From: Mycobacterium lepraemurium
GTDB taxonomy: Bacteria; Actinomycetota; Actinomycetes; Mycobacteriales; Mycobacteriaceae
DNA length: 64,000 bases
Reading direction: 5' to 3'
NCBI GenBank assembly: GCA_002291465.1
Contig: CP021238.1
Span: forward strand, 1,550,001 to 1,614,000
Position numbers and translations under genes: made by a program. The notes beneath the pieces are model-generated. The model worked only from the letters and a program-made list of their open reading frames with translations, did not search any database and had not been told where the DNA came from. Position 1 is the stretch's first letter. Each line of letters starts with the position of its first letter. This document shows positions 7,747 through 18,327 of the stretch, piece after piece.

Positions 7747-9279
7747 AATCAACTGGGTATAAACGCTTTTGACTGCGCCGGGGGGAGCGCGGCAACCCCA
7801 TCGGCAGCATGCTCTCCTCGTGGTCGAGTTCGCGTTCGATCGCGCGCAGGCTCTGGTCGGGCAGCATGCCCGCGTCGCGCCAGCGTACGAGTTCGTCGCG
7901 CTGGGCGTCGATGGCCACCCGGCGCAGCCCCACGGCGGCCTCGTAGGCGGGGGCGGCGGGCAACTCGTCGACCTCCGACAACAGGGTGAGCCGGTGCTCG
8001 TAGCGCTCCAGCTGCGCCGACAACTGTTGGCGCACACCGTCGATCACCCGGGGATCGACGTCGGCGCCGTCCTCGGGGTCCAGCGAGTCGAGCCAGTCCA
8101 GGGCGGCCCGCAGCGCGGCCGCCCGGGCCCGGTTGCGCAGCCGCAGCTCGTCGGTGGTCTTGGCGCGCAGGCCCAGCGCGCGCACCAGCGGGCCGAAGGT
8201 GACACCCTGTCCCGATCAGCGTCACCAGCACCACCAGGGTGCAGAACAGCAGCAGGTCGCGGTCGGGAGAAACGGCGCGTTGCCCTCGGTCAGCACCGGC
8301 ACCGCGAAGATCGCGGTGAGGCTGACCACGCCGTGGGTGCCGGCCCAGCTCAGCACGACGATCTCGCGGCCGCTGAGCCGCTCGCGGGTACGCTCGGGCC
8401 GCGGCTCGGCGTCGTCGGCCGCCGAATCGTCGACGTTGCCCAGCCGGGTGTGCAGCGACTGGGTGAGCAGCAGCCACAGCGGCCGGGCCAGCAGAACCAC
8501 CGCGACGGTCACCCCGACCGCCACCAGGATCGTCGACAACGCGTAGCCGCACACCACGACGGCCAGCACGCCGGAGGCGGACAGCTTCTCAGCGACCAGA
8601 TAGGTGAGAAACGGCGTGGCCAGCGAGATGGCGTTGGCGGTCAGCACGTCGTGCCGCCACCGGCGCAGCAAACGCCGGGCGTAGGCGAACACCTGGCCCA
8701 CCACCAGGCCGCCGACGGCCGCCAGCACGAACTCCCGGATCGCCGACGGCGCCGAGAACGAGGCCCCGCGCGCCACGGTGACGGCGACCGCGAGCGTGGT
8801 CAGCGCGGTCGCGTCGTTGAGCAGTCCCTCGCCCTCGATCAGCGTGACGATGTTGAGCGGCAGGCCCTCCTTGCGGGCGACGGCGAGCGCGGCCACCGGA
8901 TCGGTCGGCGCCACCGCCGCGCCCAGCACCATGCCCACCGCGAGCGTCGCGCCGCCCACGAGCAGGCTGAACGCGACACTGACCGGCGCCGCGGTCAGCA
9001 GCACGAGGACGACCGACAGTCTGACCACCGTGCGCAGATTGCGGCGGATGCCGACCAGCGACGATTCCAGCGCCGCGTGATAGAGCAGGGGCGGCAGGAT
9101 GCCGTCATCACCACGTCGGGCTCGAGGCCGATGGTCGGCCCCGGCAGCAGCGCCTGCCCGATGCCGACCAGGACCAGCAGCGTCGCGCTGGGCAGGCGGG
9201 TGCGCTCGCTGATCCAGTCGACCAGCACGATGACCGCGATGGCGGCGAGCAACAAGGTCAAAGCCGTCTGCGCGCCCAT
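7733..9279 (-). pseudogene. CPA1-type Na+/H+ antiporter, three frameshifts
   Basis: The N-terminus at ATG 9279 ([21 protein letters not shown]) shows typical antiporter TM helices. A missing C at about 9101-9103 shifts into the frame carrying GILPPLLYHAALESSL and the core motif AAVAPTDPVAAL. A second shift at about 8268 and a third (+1 A) at about 8214 are needed to reach the hydrophilic tail that ends at 7733. The reconstructed protein would be about 515 residues, close to mycobacterial NhaP/YjcE proteins that exchange sodium for protons across the plasma membrane. It converges with, and slightly overlaps, the broken M20 gene. Confidence 0.85.
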
Positions 9280-9386
9280 CGACCTCATTGTGCCGGACCG
9301 GACGGTGGCTACTCGACGGCTCTGCTCGCCGTTCGGCCGCCCCGATAGCATGGTCGTCGACCCTGCGAGCCTTGGAGACCGCCACA

Positions 9387-11441
9387 ATGACCGTCCCCGC
9401 AACCGATTCCTGGCCAGCCCCGATCCGGGTGCCGGCCGGGACCACCGCCGCCGCCGCGGTGCGCGACGCGGGGCTGCCGGGCCGGGGAGCGCCCGACGCC
9501 GTCGTGGTGGTGCGCGACGCCTCGGGCACGCTACGCGACCTGAGCTGGGTGCCCGACACCGACGCCGAGGTTGTCCCCGTCGCCGCCAACACCGACGAGG
9601 GCCGCAGCGTCATCCGGCACTCGGCGGCACACGTGCTGGCCCAGGCCGTGCAGGAGTTGTTCCCGCAGGCCAAGTTGGGCATCGGCCCGCCCATCACCGA
9701 CGGCTTCTACTACGACTTCGACGTGCCCGAGCCGTTCACGCCGGAGGACCTGGACAAGCTGGAAAAGCGGATGCGCCAGATCGTCAAGGAGGGCCAGCTG
9801 TTCTCCCGGCGGGTGTACGAGTCCAAGGAGCAGGCGCGCGCCGAGCTGGCCGGCGAGCCCTACAAGCTGGAGCTGGTCGACGACAAGTCCGGTGACCCCG
9901 ACATCATGGAGGTCGGCGGCGACGAGCTCACCGCCTACGACAACCTCAATCCCCGTACCTGGGAACGGGTTTGGGGTGATTTGTGCCGCGGGCCGCACAT
10001 CCCGACCACCCGCCACATCCCGGCCTTCAAGCTGACCCGCAGCTCGGCGGCCTACTGGCGCGGCGATCAGAACAACGCCAGCCTGCAACGCATCTACGGT
10101 ACCGCGTGGGAGTCGCAGGAGGCGCTGGACGATCATCTGCGGCTGATCGAGGAAGCCCAGCGGCGCGACCACCGCAAGCTGGGCAGCGAGCTGGACCTGT
10201 TCAGCGTCCCCGACGAAATCGGTTCGGGCTTGGCGGTTTTCCACCCGAAGGGCGGGGTGGTGCGCCGGGAGCTGGAGGAGTATTCGCGGCGCAAGCACAT
10301 CGAGGCCGGCTACGAGTTCGTCAACACCCCGCACATCACCAAGGCGCAGCTGTTCCACACCTCCGGGCATCTGGGCTGGTACGCCGACGGGATGTTCCCG
10401 CCGATGCGCCTCGACGCCGAGTACGACGACGACGGGACGGTGCGCAAGCCCGGGCAGGACTACTACCTCAAGCCGATGAACTGCCCGATGCACACGCTGA
10501 TCTACCGGTCCCGCGGGCGCTCGTACCGCGAATTGCCGTTGCGGCTCTTCGAATTCGGCACCGTGTACCGCTACGAGAAGTCCGGCGTGGTGCACGGGCT
10601 GACCCGGGCGCGCGGGTTCACCATGGACGACTCGCACATCTTCTGCACCCGCGAGCAGCTGCACGGCGAGCTGGCGTCGCTGCTGCGGTTCGTGCTCGAG
10701 CTGCTGGGCGACTACGGGTTGACCGACTTCTACCTGGAGCTGTCCACCAAGGACCCGGACAAGTTCGTCGGCTCCGACGAAATGTGGGAGCAGGCCACCA
10801 CTTCGCTGGCCGACGTGGCCGCCGAGTCCTGCCTGGAGCTGGTGCCCGATCCGGGCGGGGCGGCGTTCTACGGCCCGAAGATCTCGGTGCAGGCCCGCGA
10901 CGCGCTGGGCCGCAGCTGGCAGATGTCGACGATCCAGGTGGACTTCAACTTCCCGGAGCGTTTCGAGCTGGAATACACCGCGTCCGACGGCACCCGGCAG
11001 CGGCCGGTGATGATCCACCGCGCGCTGTTCGGATCGATCGAGCGGTTCTTCGGCATCCTGACCGAGCACTACGCGGGGGCGTTCCCGGCCTGGCTGGCGC
11101 CGGTGCAGGCGGTGGGCATCCCGGTCACCGACGAGCACGTGCCCTACCTGGAAAGCGTTGCCGCACAGCTGAAGTCGCATGGGGTGCGGGTGGAGGTGGA
11201 CGCCAGCGACGACCGGATGGCCAAGAAGATCGTGCACCACACCGCGCAGAAGGTGCCGTTCATGCTGCTGGCCGGCGACCGCGACGTGGCCGCGGGGGCG
11301 GTCAGCTTCCGGTTCGGCGACCGCACCCAGATCAACGGCGTGCCCCGCGACAGCGCGGTCGACGTGATCGTCAAGTGGATCGCCGACCGCGAGAACTCCG
11401 TCCCCAGCGCCGAACTCGTGAAAGTGTCCAGTGGTGAGTGA
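9387..11441 (+). CDS. thrS: Threonyl-tRNA synthetase
   Basis: A 684-residue class II aminoacyl-tRNA synthetase, full length. It has an N-terminal TGS domain, the editing-domain motif [11 protein letters not shown], catalytic motifs including the zinc-ligand segment MNCPMH, and a C-terminal anticodon-binding domain starting near [13 protein letters not shown] 9387 follows GGAG (9374-9377) at good spacing, and a plausible -10 (TAGCAT, 9345-9350) lies upstream, so this is probably the promoter of the long operon that follows. Its 3' end overlaps the HIT gene. Undamaged, as expected for an essential gene. Confidence 0.97.
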   Translation: MTVPATDSWPAPIRVPAGTTAAAAVRDAGLPGRGAPDAVVVVRDASGTLRDLSWVPDTDAEVVPVAANTDEGRSVIRHSAAHVLAQAVQELFPQAKLGIGPPITDGFYYDFDVPEPFTPEDLDKLEKRMRQIVKEGQLFSRRVYESKEQARAELAGEPYKLELVDDKSGDPDIMEVGGDELTAYDNLNPRTWERVWGDLCRGPHIPTTRHIPAFKLTRSSAAYWRGDQNNASLQRIYGTAWESQEALDDHLRLIEEAQRRDHRKLGSELDLFSVPDEIGSGLAVFHPKGGVVRRELEEYSRRKHIEAGYEFVNTPHITKAQLFHTSGHLGWYADGMFPPMRLDAEYDDDGTVRKPGQDYYLKPMNCPMHTLIYRSRGRSYRELPLRLFEFGTVYRYEKSGVVHGLTRARGFTMDDSHIFCTREQLHGELASLLRFVLELLGDYGLTDFYLELSTKDPDKFVGSDEMWEQATTSLADVAAESCLELVPDPGGAAFYGPKISVQARDALGRSWQMSTIQVDFNFPERFELEYTASDGTRQRPVMIHRALFGSIERFFGILTEHYAGAFPAWLAPVQAVGIPVTDEHVPYLESVAAQLKSHGVRVEVDASDDRMAKKIVHHTAQKVPFMLLAGDRDVAAGAVSFRFGDRTQINGVPRDSAVDVIVKWIADRENSVPSAELVKVSSGE

Positions 11442-12018
11442 TCCCGAACAGGCCGAGCAGGACGCCGAGCGCACCATCCTGGACCGCGGTGTCGGCGAGC
11501 AAGACCACCTGCAGCGGTTGTGGACGCCGTACCGGATGACCTATCTGGCCGAGGCGCCGATGAAGCGCGGCCCCAACTCGTCGGGCAAGAGCGAGCAGCC
11601 GTTCACCAACATTCCGCAGCTGAACGACGAGGACGGCCTGGTGGTCGCGCGCGGCGAACTGGTCTACGCGGTGCTCAACCTCTACCCCTACAACCCGGGG
11701 CATCTGATGGTGGTGCCGTACCGGCGGGTCTCCGAGCTCGAGGACCTGACCGACGCGGAGAGCGCGGAGCTGATGTCGTTCATACAGAAGGCGATTCGCG
11801 TCATCAAGAACGTGTCATGCCCGCACGGGTTCAACGTCGGCCTGAACCTGGGCACCTCGGCCGGCGGGTCGCTGGCCGAGCATCTGCACGTGCACGTCGT
11901 GCCGCGCTGGGGTGGGGACGCGAACTTCATCACCATCATCGGCGGGTCGAAGGTGATCCCGCAGCTGCTGCGCGAAACCCGCCAGCTGCTGGCCACCGAG
12001 TGGGCCAAGCAGTCGTGA
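11431..12018 (+). CDS. HIT-family AP4A phosphorylase/hydrolase
   Basis: 195 residues with the histidine triad [11 protein letters not shown] and the GFNVGLNLG strand, orthologous in position and sequence to M. tuberculosis Rv2613c, described as a diadenosine tetraphosphate phosphorylase. It probably clears AP4A made as a side product by aminoacyl-tRNA synthetases, which suits its overlap with thrS. The start may be GTG 11431 or GTG 11434; both lie inside the end of thrS, so translation is coupled. Confidence 0.9.
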   Translation: MVSDPEQAEQDAERTILDRGVGEQDHLQRLWTPYRMTYLAEAPMKRGPNSSGKSEQPFTNIPQLNDEDGLVVARGELVYAVLNLYPYNPGHLMVVPYRRVSELEDLTDAESAELMSFIQKAIRVIKNVSCPHGFNVGLNLGTSAGGSLAEHLHVHVVPRWGGDANFITIIGGSKVIPQLLRETRQLLATEWAKQS

Positions 12019-12030
12019 GCCCACACCGCC

Positions 12031-12672
12031 ATGAGTAAGGTGCCGTTTCTATCCCGCGCGGCGTTCGCGCGGCTGACGACTCCCACCGCCCGGGCCTGCC
12101 TGCGGTTGGGCCTGACCCCCGACGTCGTCACCGTCGCGGGCACCACCGTGGCGGTGGCCGGGGCGCTGATCCTGTTCCCGATCGGCGAGCTGTTCGTCGG
12201 CACGCTGGTGGTCTGGTTCTTCGTGCTGTTCGACATGCTCGACGGGGCGATGGCGCGGGAACGCGGCGGGGGCACCCGGTTCGGCGCGGTGCTGGACGCC
12301 ACCTGTGACCGGCTCAGCGACGGCGCGGTGTTCGGCGGGCTGCTGTGGTGGGTGGCCTTCGGCCTGCGCGACGAACCGTTGGAGGCGGCCACGCTGATCT
12401 GCCTGGTCACCTCCCAGGTGATCTCCTACATCAAGGCCCGGGCCGAGGCCAGCGGGCTGCGCGGCGACGGCGGCATCATCGAGCGCCCCGAGCGGCTGAT
12501 CATCGTGCTGGTCGGCGCCGGGCTGTCCGACCTTCCCGGCTACCCGCTGCCGTGGGCGCTGCCGGTGGCGATGTGGGCGCTGGCGGCGGCCAGCCTGGTC
12601 ACCTGCGCGCAGCGGCTGCACACCGTGCGGACCTCGCCGGGCGCCACCGACCGAGGATCGGACGCGCCGTGA
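12031..12672 (+). CDS. pgsA1: Phosphatidylinositol phosphate synthase
   Basis: A 213-residue CDP-alcohol phosphatidyltransferase. The signature D-x2-DG-x2-AR-x8-G-x3-D-x3-D is complete: Asp68, Asp71, Gly72, Ala75, Arg76, Gly85, Asp89 and Asp93. It is an integral membrane enzyme with about six helices. In mycobacteria it condenses CDP-diacylglycerol with inositol 1-phosphate, giving phosphatidylinositol phosphate, the precursor of PI and PIMs. It is immediately followed by patA and pimA, the next steps of the pathway. Its TGA overlaps the next start (TGATG). Confidence 0.95.
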   Translation: MSKVPFLSRAAFARLTTPTARACLRLGLTPDVVTVAGTTVAVAGALILFPIGELFVGTLVVWFFVLFDMLDGAMARERGGGTRFGAVLDATCDRLSDGAVFGGLLWWVAFGLRDEPLEAATLICLVTSQVISYIKARAEASGLRGDGGIIERPERLIIVLVGAGLSDLPGYPLPWALPVAMWALAAASLVTCAQRLHTVRTSPGATDRGSDAP

Positions 12673-13619
12673 TGCCCACCCCGCCGGGGATGAGGGCGAT
12701 CACCGCGCCGGGCCGGCTGGTGGGCGGCGTCGGCGCCGACTGGGCGTACGCGACGGGCTGGATGGCGTTGCGGGCGATGCCGGAGTTCGCCGCCCGCAAC
12801 GCCTTTGACGCCGCCGCGCGCTACGCGGCCCGCGGCGGCGGCCCCGACCAGCTGCGCAAGAACCTGGCCCGGGTGCTGCGGGTGCCGCCCGCCGACGTCC
12901 CCGACGCGCTGATGCGGGCCTCGCTGGCCTCCTACGCCCGGTACTGGCGTGAGGCCTTCCGGCTGCCCAGCATGGACCTGACCGAGCTGGGCCGCCGGCT
13001 ACAGGACTCGGTGCGCGGCGAGGACAACCTGGACGCCGCGTTGCGCGCGGGACGCGGCGCGGTGATCGCGTTGCCGCACGGCGGCAACTGGGACATGGCC
13101 GGCGTCTGGCTGGCCCAATCGCACGGCACCTTCACCACCGTCGCCGAACGTCTCAAACCTGAGTCGCTGTACCGGCGGTTCATCGCCTACCGCGAACGGC
13201 TCGGGTTCGAGGTGCTGCCGCTGTCCGGGGGCGAGCGGCCGCCCTTCGAGGTGCTGTGCGACCGGCTGCGGGACAACCGGGTGGTGTGCCTGCTGGCCGA
13301 CCGCGACCTGACCCGCACCGGTGTGCAGGTCGACTTCTTCGGCGAGGCCACCCGGATGCCGGCCGGGCCCGCGAAGCTGGCCATCGCGACCGGCGCGGCG
13401 CTGCTGCCGGTGCACGTGCATTTCGAGGGCGAGGGCTGGCGGTTTTTGATCTACCCGGCGCTGGACTGCAGCAGCGGCGACGTCGGCGCCATCACCCAGG
13501 TGCTGGCCGATCACTTCGAGAAGAACATCGCCGCCCATCCCGAGGACTGGCACATGATGCAGCCGCAGTGGTTGGCCGACCTCCCCGACTCCACGCAGGC
13601 CCGGTTGAGGGACACCTGA
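12672..13619 (+). CDS. patA: PIM acyltransferase PatA
   Basis: A 315-residue acyltransferase of the LpxL/HtrB fold, orthologous to Rv2611c. The HX4D catalytic motif is seen in LPHGGNWDMAG. It transfers a palmitoyl group to the 6-position of the mannose of PIM1/PIM2 at the cytoplasmic face of the membrane. The start is ATG 12672, overlapping the pgsA1 stop; GTG 12669 directly before it is an alternative. The stop overlaps the pimA ATG (TGATG), keeping the three PIM genes coupled. Confidence 0.94.
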   Translation: MPTPPGMRAITAPGRLVGGVGADWAYATGWMALRAMPEFAARNAFDAAARYAARGGGPDQLRKNLARVLRVPPADVPDALMRASLASYARYWREAFRLPSMDLTELGRRLQDSVRGEDNLDAALRAGRGAVIALPHGGNWDMAGVWLAQSHGTFTTVAERLKPESLYRRFIAYRERLGFEVLPLSGGERPPFEVLCDRLRDNRVVCLLADRDLTRTGVQVDFFGEATRMPAGPAKLAIATGAALLPVHVHFEGEGWRFLIYPALDCSSGDVGAITQVLADHFEKNIAAHPEDWHMMQPQWLADLPDSTQARLRDT

Positions 13620-14743
13620 TGCGGATCGGGATGGTCTGCCCCTACTCGTTCGACGTTCCGGGCGGGGTGCAGTCGCACGTCCTGCAGCTGGCCGAGGTGA
13701 TGTGGTGCCGCGGGCACGACGTCAGCGTGCTGGCGCCGGCCTCGCCGCACGCCGTGCTGCCCGGCTACGTCGTCTCGGCGGGCAAGGCCGTCCCGATTCC
13801 CTACAACGGCTCGGTGGCCCGGCTGCGGTTCGGCCCGGCCACCCACCGCAAGGTGAAAAAGTGGCTCGTGGACGGCGATTTCGACGTCCTGCACCTGCAC
13901 GAGCCCAATGCGCCGAGCCTGTCGATGCTGGCGCTGAACATCGCCGAGGGGCCGATCGTGGCGACGTTTCACACCTCGACCACCAAATCGCTGACACTGA
14001 CCGTGTTCCAGGGCATCCTGCGCCCGATGCACGAGAAGATCGTCGGCCGGATTGCGGTCTCCGACCTGGCTCGGCGCTGGCAGATGGAGGCGCTGGGCAC
14101 CGACGCGGTGGAGATCCCCAACGGCGTCGACGTCGCCTCGTTCGCCTCGGCGCCGCGGCTGGACGGTTACCCGCGGGCCGGCAAGACGGTGCTGTTTTTG
14201 GGGCGTTACGACGAGCCACGCAAGGGCATGGCGGTGCTGCTCGACGCGCTGCCGCGGCTGGTCGAGCGGTTCGCCGACGTGCAGCTGCTGGTGGTCGGTC
14301 GCGGCGATGAGGACCAACTGCGCACGCAGGCAGGCGAATTGGTGAAGCACATCCGCTTCCTCGGCCAGGTCGACGACGCCGGCAAGGCGTCGGCCATGCG
14401 CAGCGCCGACGTGTACTGCGCACCCAACCTGGGCGGGGAGAGTTTCGGCATCGTGCTGGTCGAGGCGATGGCCGCCGGAACCCCGGTGGTGGCCAGCGAC
14501 CTGGACGCCTTCCGGCGGGTGCTGCGCGACGGCGAGGTGGGCGCTCTGGTGCCCGTCGGCGTCGGCGACGCGCTCGCCGATGTGCTGATCGCGGTGCTGG
14601 AGGATGATGTGCTCCGGGACGGCTACGTGGCCGCCGGGCAGGCGGCCGTCCAGCGCTACAACTGGTCGGTGGTGGCCAGCCAGATCATGCGGGTGTACGA
14701 GACGGTCGCCGCGACGGGCGCCAAGGTTGAGGTGGCCAGTTGA
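13619..14743 (+). CDS. pimA: Phosphatidylinositol mannosyltransferase PimA
   Basis: A 374-residue GT4-family GT-B glycosyltransferase. The N-terminal Gly-rich loop (PGGVQSHVLQL) and the C-terminal EX7E motif (ESFGIVLVEAMAAGTP) for GDP-mannose binding are present. It adds the first mannose to phosphatidylinositol on the cytoplasmic side, committing it to PIM, LM and LAM synthesis. Length and placement agree with M. tuberculosis PimA. Start ATG 13619 overlaps the patA stop; the pimA stop overlaps the next ATG by ATGA. Confidence 0.96.
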   Translation: MRIGMVCPYSFDVPGGVQSHVLQLAEVMWCRGHDVSVLAPASPHAVLPGYVVSAGKAVPIPYNGSVARLRFGPATHRKVKKWLVDGDFDVLHLHEPNAPSLSMLALNIAEGPIVATFHTSTTKSLTLTVFQGILRPMHEKIVGRIAVSDLARRWQMEALGTDAVEIPNGVDVASFASAPRLDGYPRAGKTVLFLGRYDEPRKGMAVLLDALPRLVERFADVQLLVVGRGDEDQLRTQAGELVKHIRFLGQVDDAGKASAMRSADVYCAPNLGGESFGIVLVEAMAAGTPVVASDLDAFRRVLRDGEVGALVPVGVGDALADVLIAVLEDDVLRDGYVAAGQAAVQRYNWSVVASQIMRVYETVAATGAKVEVAS

Positions 14744-15804
14744 TGACATGGCTGATGGTCGGCATCGCGATCCTGGTCGCGGTGCTGGCGGTGGTCGGCG
14801 TCTGGGCGTACCGGACCGCCAACCGACTGGACCGGCTGCACGTCCGCTACGACCTGTCCTGGCAGGCGCTCGATGGCGCACTGGCCCGGCGCGCGGTGGT
14901 GGCGCGCGCCGTGGCGATCGACGCCTACGGCGGTGCCTCCGAGGGGCGTCGGCTGGCGGCGCTGGCCGACGCCGCCGAGGCCGCGCCCCGGGCCGCCCGC
15001 GAGGCGCGCGAGAACGAGCTGTCGGCCGCGCTGGCCGCCGTCGACCCGGCGTCGCTGCCGGCCAGGCTGATCGCCGAGCTGGCCGACGCCGAGGCCCGGG
15101 TGCTGCTGGCCCGCCGCTTCCACAACGACGCGGTCCGCGACACCCTGGCCCTGGCCGAGCGGCGCCTGGTGCGGCTGCTGCATCTCGGTGGAACCGCCGC
15201 GCTGCCCAGCTATTTCGAGATCGTGGAGCGGCCGCACGCGCTGGCGCACGGCGATCACGACGCGCTCAACCACCGCACCTCGGCCCGGGTGGTGCTGCTC
15301 GACGACCGCGGCGCGGTGTTGCTGCTGCGCGGGTCGGACCCGGCGCTGGCCGGCCAGCCGGCACCCAAGTGGTGGTTCACCGTGGGCGGCAAGGTGCAGC
15401 CGGGCGAACGGCTGGCCGAGGCCGCCGCGCGGGAGCTGGCCGAGGAGACAGGCCTGCGGGTCGCGCCGTCCGAGATGGTCGGACCGGTCTGGCGGCGCGA
15501 CGAGGTCTTCGAGTTCAACTCCTCGCTGATCGACAGCGAGGAGTTTTACTTCATCTACCGCACGCAGCGCTTCGAGCCGTCCCGGACGGGCCGAACCGAA
15601 CTGGAACACAGCTACATCCACGGCCACCGCTGGTGTGACGCTGCCGACATCGCCCAGCTCGTCGCTGCGGGGGAAACAGTGTACCCGCTGCAGCTGTCTG
15701 GGCTGCTCACCGACGCGGCCGCGCTGGCCAGCGTCCGCACCCCGGCTCGCTGCTGTCGATCCGCTGACTCCGCCGGTCAACGTGGGGCCGGGTCGCCTCA
15801 CTAG
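14743..15804 (+). CDS. Membrane-anchored Nudix hydrolase
   Basis: 353 residues, orthologous to Rv2609c. An N-terminal TM helix (residues 4-23) is followed by a helical region of about 130 residues rich in Ala and Glu, then a Nudix domain. The Nudix box reads [20 protein letters not shown] followed by ETGLRV, matching GX5EX7REUXEEXGU. The substrate, presumably a nucleoside diphosphate derivative, is unknown. ATG 14743 overlaps the pimA stop (ATGA) and puts it in the PIM operon. Confidence 0.88.
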   Translation: MTWLMVGIAILVAVLAVVGVWAYRTANRLDRLHVRYDLSWQALDGALARRAVVARAVAIDAYGGASEGRRLAALADAAEAAPRAAREARENELSAALAAVDPASLPARLIAELADAEARVLLARRFHNDAVRDTLALAERRLVRLLHLGGTAALPSYFEIVERPHALAHGDHDALNHRTSARVVLLDDRGAVLLLRGSDPALAGQPAPKWWFTVGGKVQPGERLAEAAARELAEETGLRVAPSEMVGPVWRRDEVFEFNSSLIDSEEFYFIYRTQRFEPSRTGRTELEHSYIHGHRWCDAADIAQLVAAGETVYPLQLSGLLTDAAALASVRTPARCCRSADSAGQRGAGSPH

Positions 15805-15836
15805 ACTGGGTCGACAATGTTGAAGGAGATCGAGCA

Positions 15837-16748
15837 GTGAACACCGCCCATTCACCGGACGGCAGCGGGCGAACCGGGACCGCGCGGGTCAAGCGCGGCA
15901 TGGCCGAAATGCTCAAGGGCGGCGTCATCATGGACGTCGTCACCCCCGAGCAGGCCAAGATCGCCGAGGGCGCCGGCGCCGTCGCCGTGATGGCCCTCGA
16001 GCGGGTGCCCGCCGACATCCGCGCCCAGGGCGGGGTGTCGCGGATGAGCGACCCGGACATGATCGAGGGCATCATCTCCGCGGTCACCATCCCGGTGATG
16101 GCCAAGGCCCGCATCGGGCATTTCGTCGAGGCGCAGATCCTGCAGAGCCTGGGCGTGGACTACATCGACGAGTCCGAGGTGCTTACCCCCGCCGACTACA
16201 CCTACCACATCGACAAGTGGAAGTTCACCGTGCCGTTCGTGTGCGGGGCGACCAACCTGGGCGAGGCGTTAAGACGCATCAACGAGGGCGCGGCGATGAT
16301 CCGCTCCAAGGGTGAGGCCGGCACCGGCGACGTCTCCAACGCCACCACCCACATGCGGGTCATCGGCGGCGAGATCCGTCGCCTGATGTCGCTGTCGGAA
16401 GACGAGTTGTACGTCGCCACAAAGGGATTGCAGGCCCCCTACGAACTGGTCGTGGAGGTGGCCCGGGCCGGCAAGCTGCCGGTCACCTTGTTCACCGCCG
16501 GCGGCATCGCCACCCCGGCCGACGCGGCGATGATGATGCAGCTCGGCGCCGAGGGCGTGTTCGTCGGCTCCGGCATCTTCAAGTCCGGCGACCCCGCCCA
16601 GCGCGCCGCCGCGATCGTCAAGGCCACCACCTTCTACGACGACCCCGACGTGCTGGCCAAGGTGTCGCGCGGGCTGGGCGAGGCGATGGTCGGCATCAAC
16701 GTCGAGCAGATCGCGCAGCCCGAACGGCTGGCGGAACGCGGCTGGTAA
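15837..16748 (+). CDS. pdxS: Pyridoxal 5'-phosphate synthase, synthase subunit
   Basis: 303 residues with very high identity to the family by eye: [18 protein letters not shown], the catalytic lysine region VMAKARIGH, and [14 protein letters not shown] with the second lysine in [13 protein letters not shown]. PdxS forms a dodecameric core that builds PLP from ribose 5-phosphate, glyceraldehyde 3-phosphate and ammonia supplied by PdxT. GTG 15837 is preceded by AAGGAG at 15823-15828, and TAGACT at 15802-15807 is a plausible -10, so it may have its own promoter. A 13-bp tandem duplication covers the stop codon. Confidence 0.97.
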   Translation: MNTAHSPDGSGRTGTARVKRGMAEMLKGGVIMDVVTPEQAKIAEGAGAVAVMALERVPADIRAQGGVSRMSDPDMIEGIISAVTIPVMAKARIGHFVEAQILQSLGVDYIDESEVLTPADYTYHIDKWKFTVPFVCGATNLGEALRRINEGAAMIRSKGEAGTGDVSNATTHMRVIGGEIRRLMSLSEDELYVATKGLQAPYELVVEVARAGKLPVTLFTAGGIATPADAAMMMQLGAEGVFVGSGIFKSGDPAQRAAAIVKATTFYDDPDVLAKVSRGLGEAMVGINVEQIAQPERLAERGW

Positions 16749-16767
16749 GAACAACTGGTAAGAACAA
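16742..16767 (+). repeat. 13-bp perfect tandem duplication across the pdxS stop
   Basis: CTGGTAAGAACAA occurs at 16742-16754 and again at 16755-16767. The first copy contains the pdxS TAA stop. The second lengthens the gap to tesB2, whose GTG start follows at 16771. Confidence 0.9.
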
Positions 16768-16770
16768 TCC

Positions 16771-17607
16771 GTGTCGATCGAGCAGATCCTTGATCTCGAG
16801 CAACTCGAGGTCAACATCTACCGCGGGGGCGTCTTCAGCCCGGATTCCGGATATTTCCAGCGCACCTTCGGCGGCCATGTGGCCGGCCAGTCGCTGGTAT
16901 CGGCGGTGCGCACGGTCGACCCGCGCTACCAGGTGCACTCGCTGCACGGGTACTTCCTGCGGCCCGGCGACGCCAAGGAGCGCACGGTGTTCATCGTGGA
17001 GCACACCCGCGACGGCGGCTCGTTTGCCACCCGGCGGGTCAACGCGATTCAGCACGGCGAGATCATCTTCTCCATGGGCGCGTCGTTCCAGACCGACCAG
17101 GAGGGCATCCACCACCAGGACGCCATGTCGGCCGCGCCACCCCCGGACGGCCTGCCCGGGCTGGACTCGATCAAGGTGTTCGACGACGCCGGGTTCAAGC
17201 AGTTCGAGGAGTGGGACGTCTGCATCGTGCCGCGGGAGGAGCTGCAGCTGACCCCGGGCAAGGCGTCCCAGCAGCAGGTGTGGTTCCGCCACCGAGACCC
17301 GCTGCCGGACGACCCGGTGCTGCACATCTGCGCGCTGGCCTACATGAGCGACCTGACGCTGCTGGGCTCGGCGCAGGTCACCCATCTCGACGTGCGCGAG
17401 CACCTGCAGGTGGCGTCGCTGGACCACGCCATGTGGTTCATGCGGGCGTTCCGCGCCGACGAGTGGCTGCTCTACGACCAGTCCTCGCCGTCGGCCAACG
17501 GCGGCCGCTCGCTGTGCCAGGGCAAGATCTTCACCCAGTCCGGCGAGATGGTGGCCGCGGTCATGCAGGAGGGGCTGACCCGCTTCCAGCGGGGATATCG
17601 GCAGTGA
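16771..17607 (+). CDS. tesB2: Acyl-CoA thioesterase II
   Basis: A 278-residue double-hotdog thioesterase. It has the N-terminal [18 protein letters not shown] motif and the C-terminal [20 protein letters not shown] motif of the TesB family, with the Asp and Gln of the catalytic triad in these stretches. It hydrolyses medium and long acyl-CoAs. It lies between pdxS and pdxT, as in M. tuberculosis, an odd insertion into the PLP operon with no obvious metabolic link. GTG 16771 is the start. The stop overlaps the pdxT GTG. Confidence 0.93.
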   Translation: MSIEQILDLEQLEVNIYRGGVFSPDSGYFQRTFGGHVAGQSLVSAVRTVDPRYQVHSLHGYFLRPGDAKERTVFIVEHTRDGGSFATRRVNAIQHGEIIFSMGASFQTDQEGIHHQDAMSAAPPPDGLPGLDSIKVFDDAGFKQFEEWDVCIVPREELQLTPGKASQQQVWFRHRDPLPDDPVLHICALAYMSDLTLLGSAQVTHLDVREHLQVASLDHAMWFMRAFRADEWLLYDQSSPSANGGRSLCQGKIFTQSGEMVAAVMQEGLTRFQRGYRQ

Positions 17608-18200
17608 GCGCCCCGCGGATCGGGGTGCTGGCGCTGCAGGGCGACACCCGCGAGCATCTGGCCGCGCTGCGCGAGGCCGGGGCCGAGTCGATGCCGGTGC
17701 GCCGGCGCGGCGAGCTCGAGGCGGTCGACGGGCTGGTCATTCCCGGCGGGGAATCGACCACCATGAGCCACCTGCTCAAAGATCTCGACCTGCTGGAGCC
17801 GCTGCAGGGGCTGCTGGCCGACGGCCTGCCCGCCTACGGCGCCTGCGCCGGGATGATCCTGCTGGCCAGCGAGATCCTGGACGCCGGCGCCGGCGGGCGG
17901 GAGGCACTGCCGCTGCGGGCGATCGATATGACGGTGCGCCGCAATGCTTTTGGACGCCAGGTCGACTCGTTCGAGGGTGACATCGCCTTCGCGGGACTGG
18001 ACGGGCCGGTGCGGGCGGTGTTCATCCGCGCGCCCTGGGTGGAGCGCGCCGGCGACGGCGTCGAGGTGCTGGCCCGCGCCGCCGGTCACGTCGTCGCGGT
18101 GCGCCAGGGCGCCAGGCTGGCCACGGCGTTTCACCCCGAGATGACCGGCGACCGGCGCATCCACCGGCTGTTCGTCGACCTGGTCACCGGGGTGGTCTGA
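17604..18200 (+). CDS. pdxT: Pyridoxal 5'-phosphate synthase, glutaminase subunit
   Basis: A 198-residue class I glutamine amidotransferase. The nucleophile is Cys81 in [12 protein letters not shown], with the oxyanion segment PGGEST and the C-terminal His-Glu pair in FHPEMTGD. It supplies ammonia to PdxS. GTG 17604 overlaps the tesB2 TGA by GTGA, so expression is coupled. Confidence 0.95.
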   Translation: MSAPRIGVLALQGDTREHLAALREAGAESMPVRRRGELEAVDGLVIPGGESTTMSHLLKDLDLLEPLQGLLADGLPAYGACAGMILLASEILDAGAGGREALPLRAIDMTVRRNAFGRQVDSFEGDIAFAGLDGPVRAVFIRAPWVERAGDGVEVLARAAGHVVAVRQGARLATAFHPEMTGDRRIHRLFVDLVTGVV

Positions 18201-18210
18201 GCGCCGGCCG

Positions 18211-18254
18211 TCACGCTTGCGTGACGCTCGGCGACGACGGTCACGCTGGCGTGA
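18211..18254. repeat. Palindromic intergenic element, copies 2 and 3
   Basis: Two units of TCACGC-N2-GCGTGA (18211-18224 and 18241-18254) spaced 30 bp, each followed by CGCTCGGCG. They sit just after the pdxT stop and could form hairpins ending the operon mRNA. There is no U-tract, so a classical intrinsic terminator is not shown. Confidence 0.7.
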
Positions 18255-18327
18255 CGCTCGGCGCTTTCGGCGCCCACGTAGACTCGTCTGGCGACTTTCG
18301 ACGAGATAGAAGAGGTACGGCACACCG

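Noticed and set aside
9300-9386. T-box or riboswitch leader before thrS
   Set aside because: The leader is under 40 bases after the likely -10, too short for such a structure.
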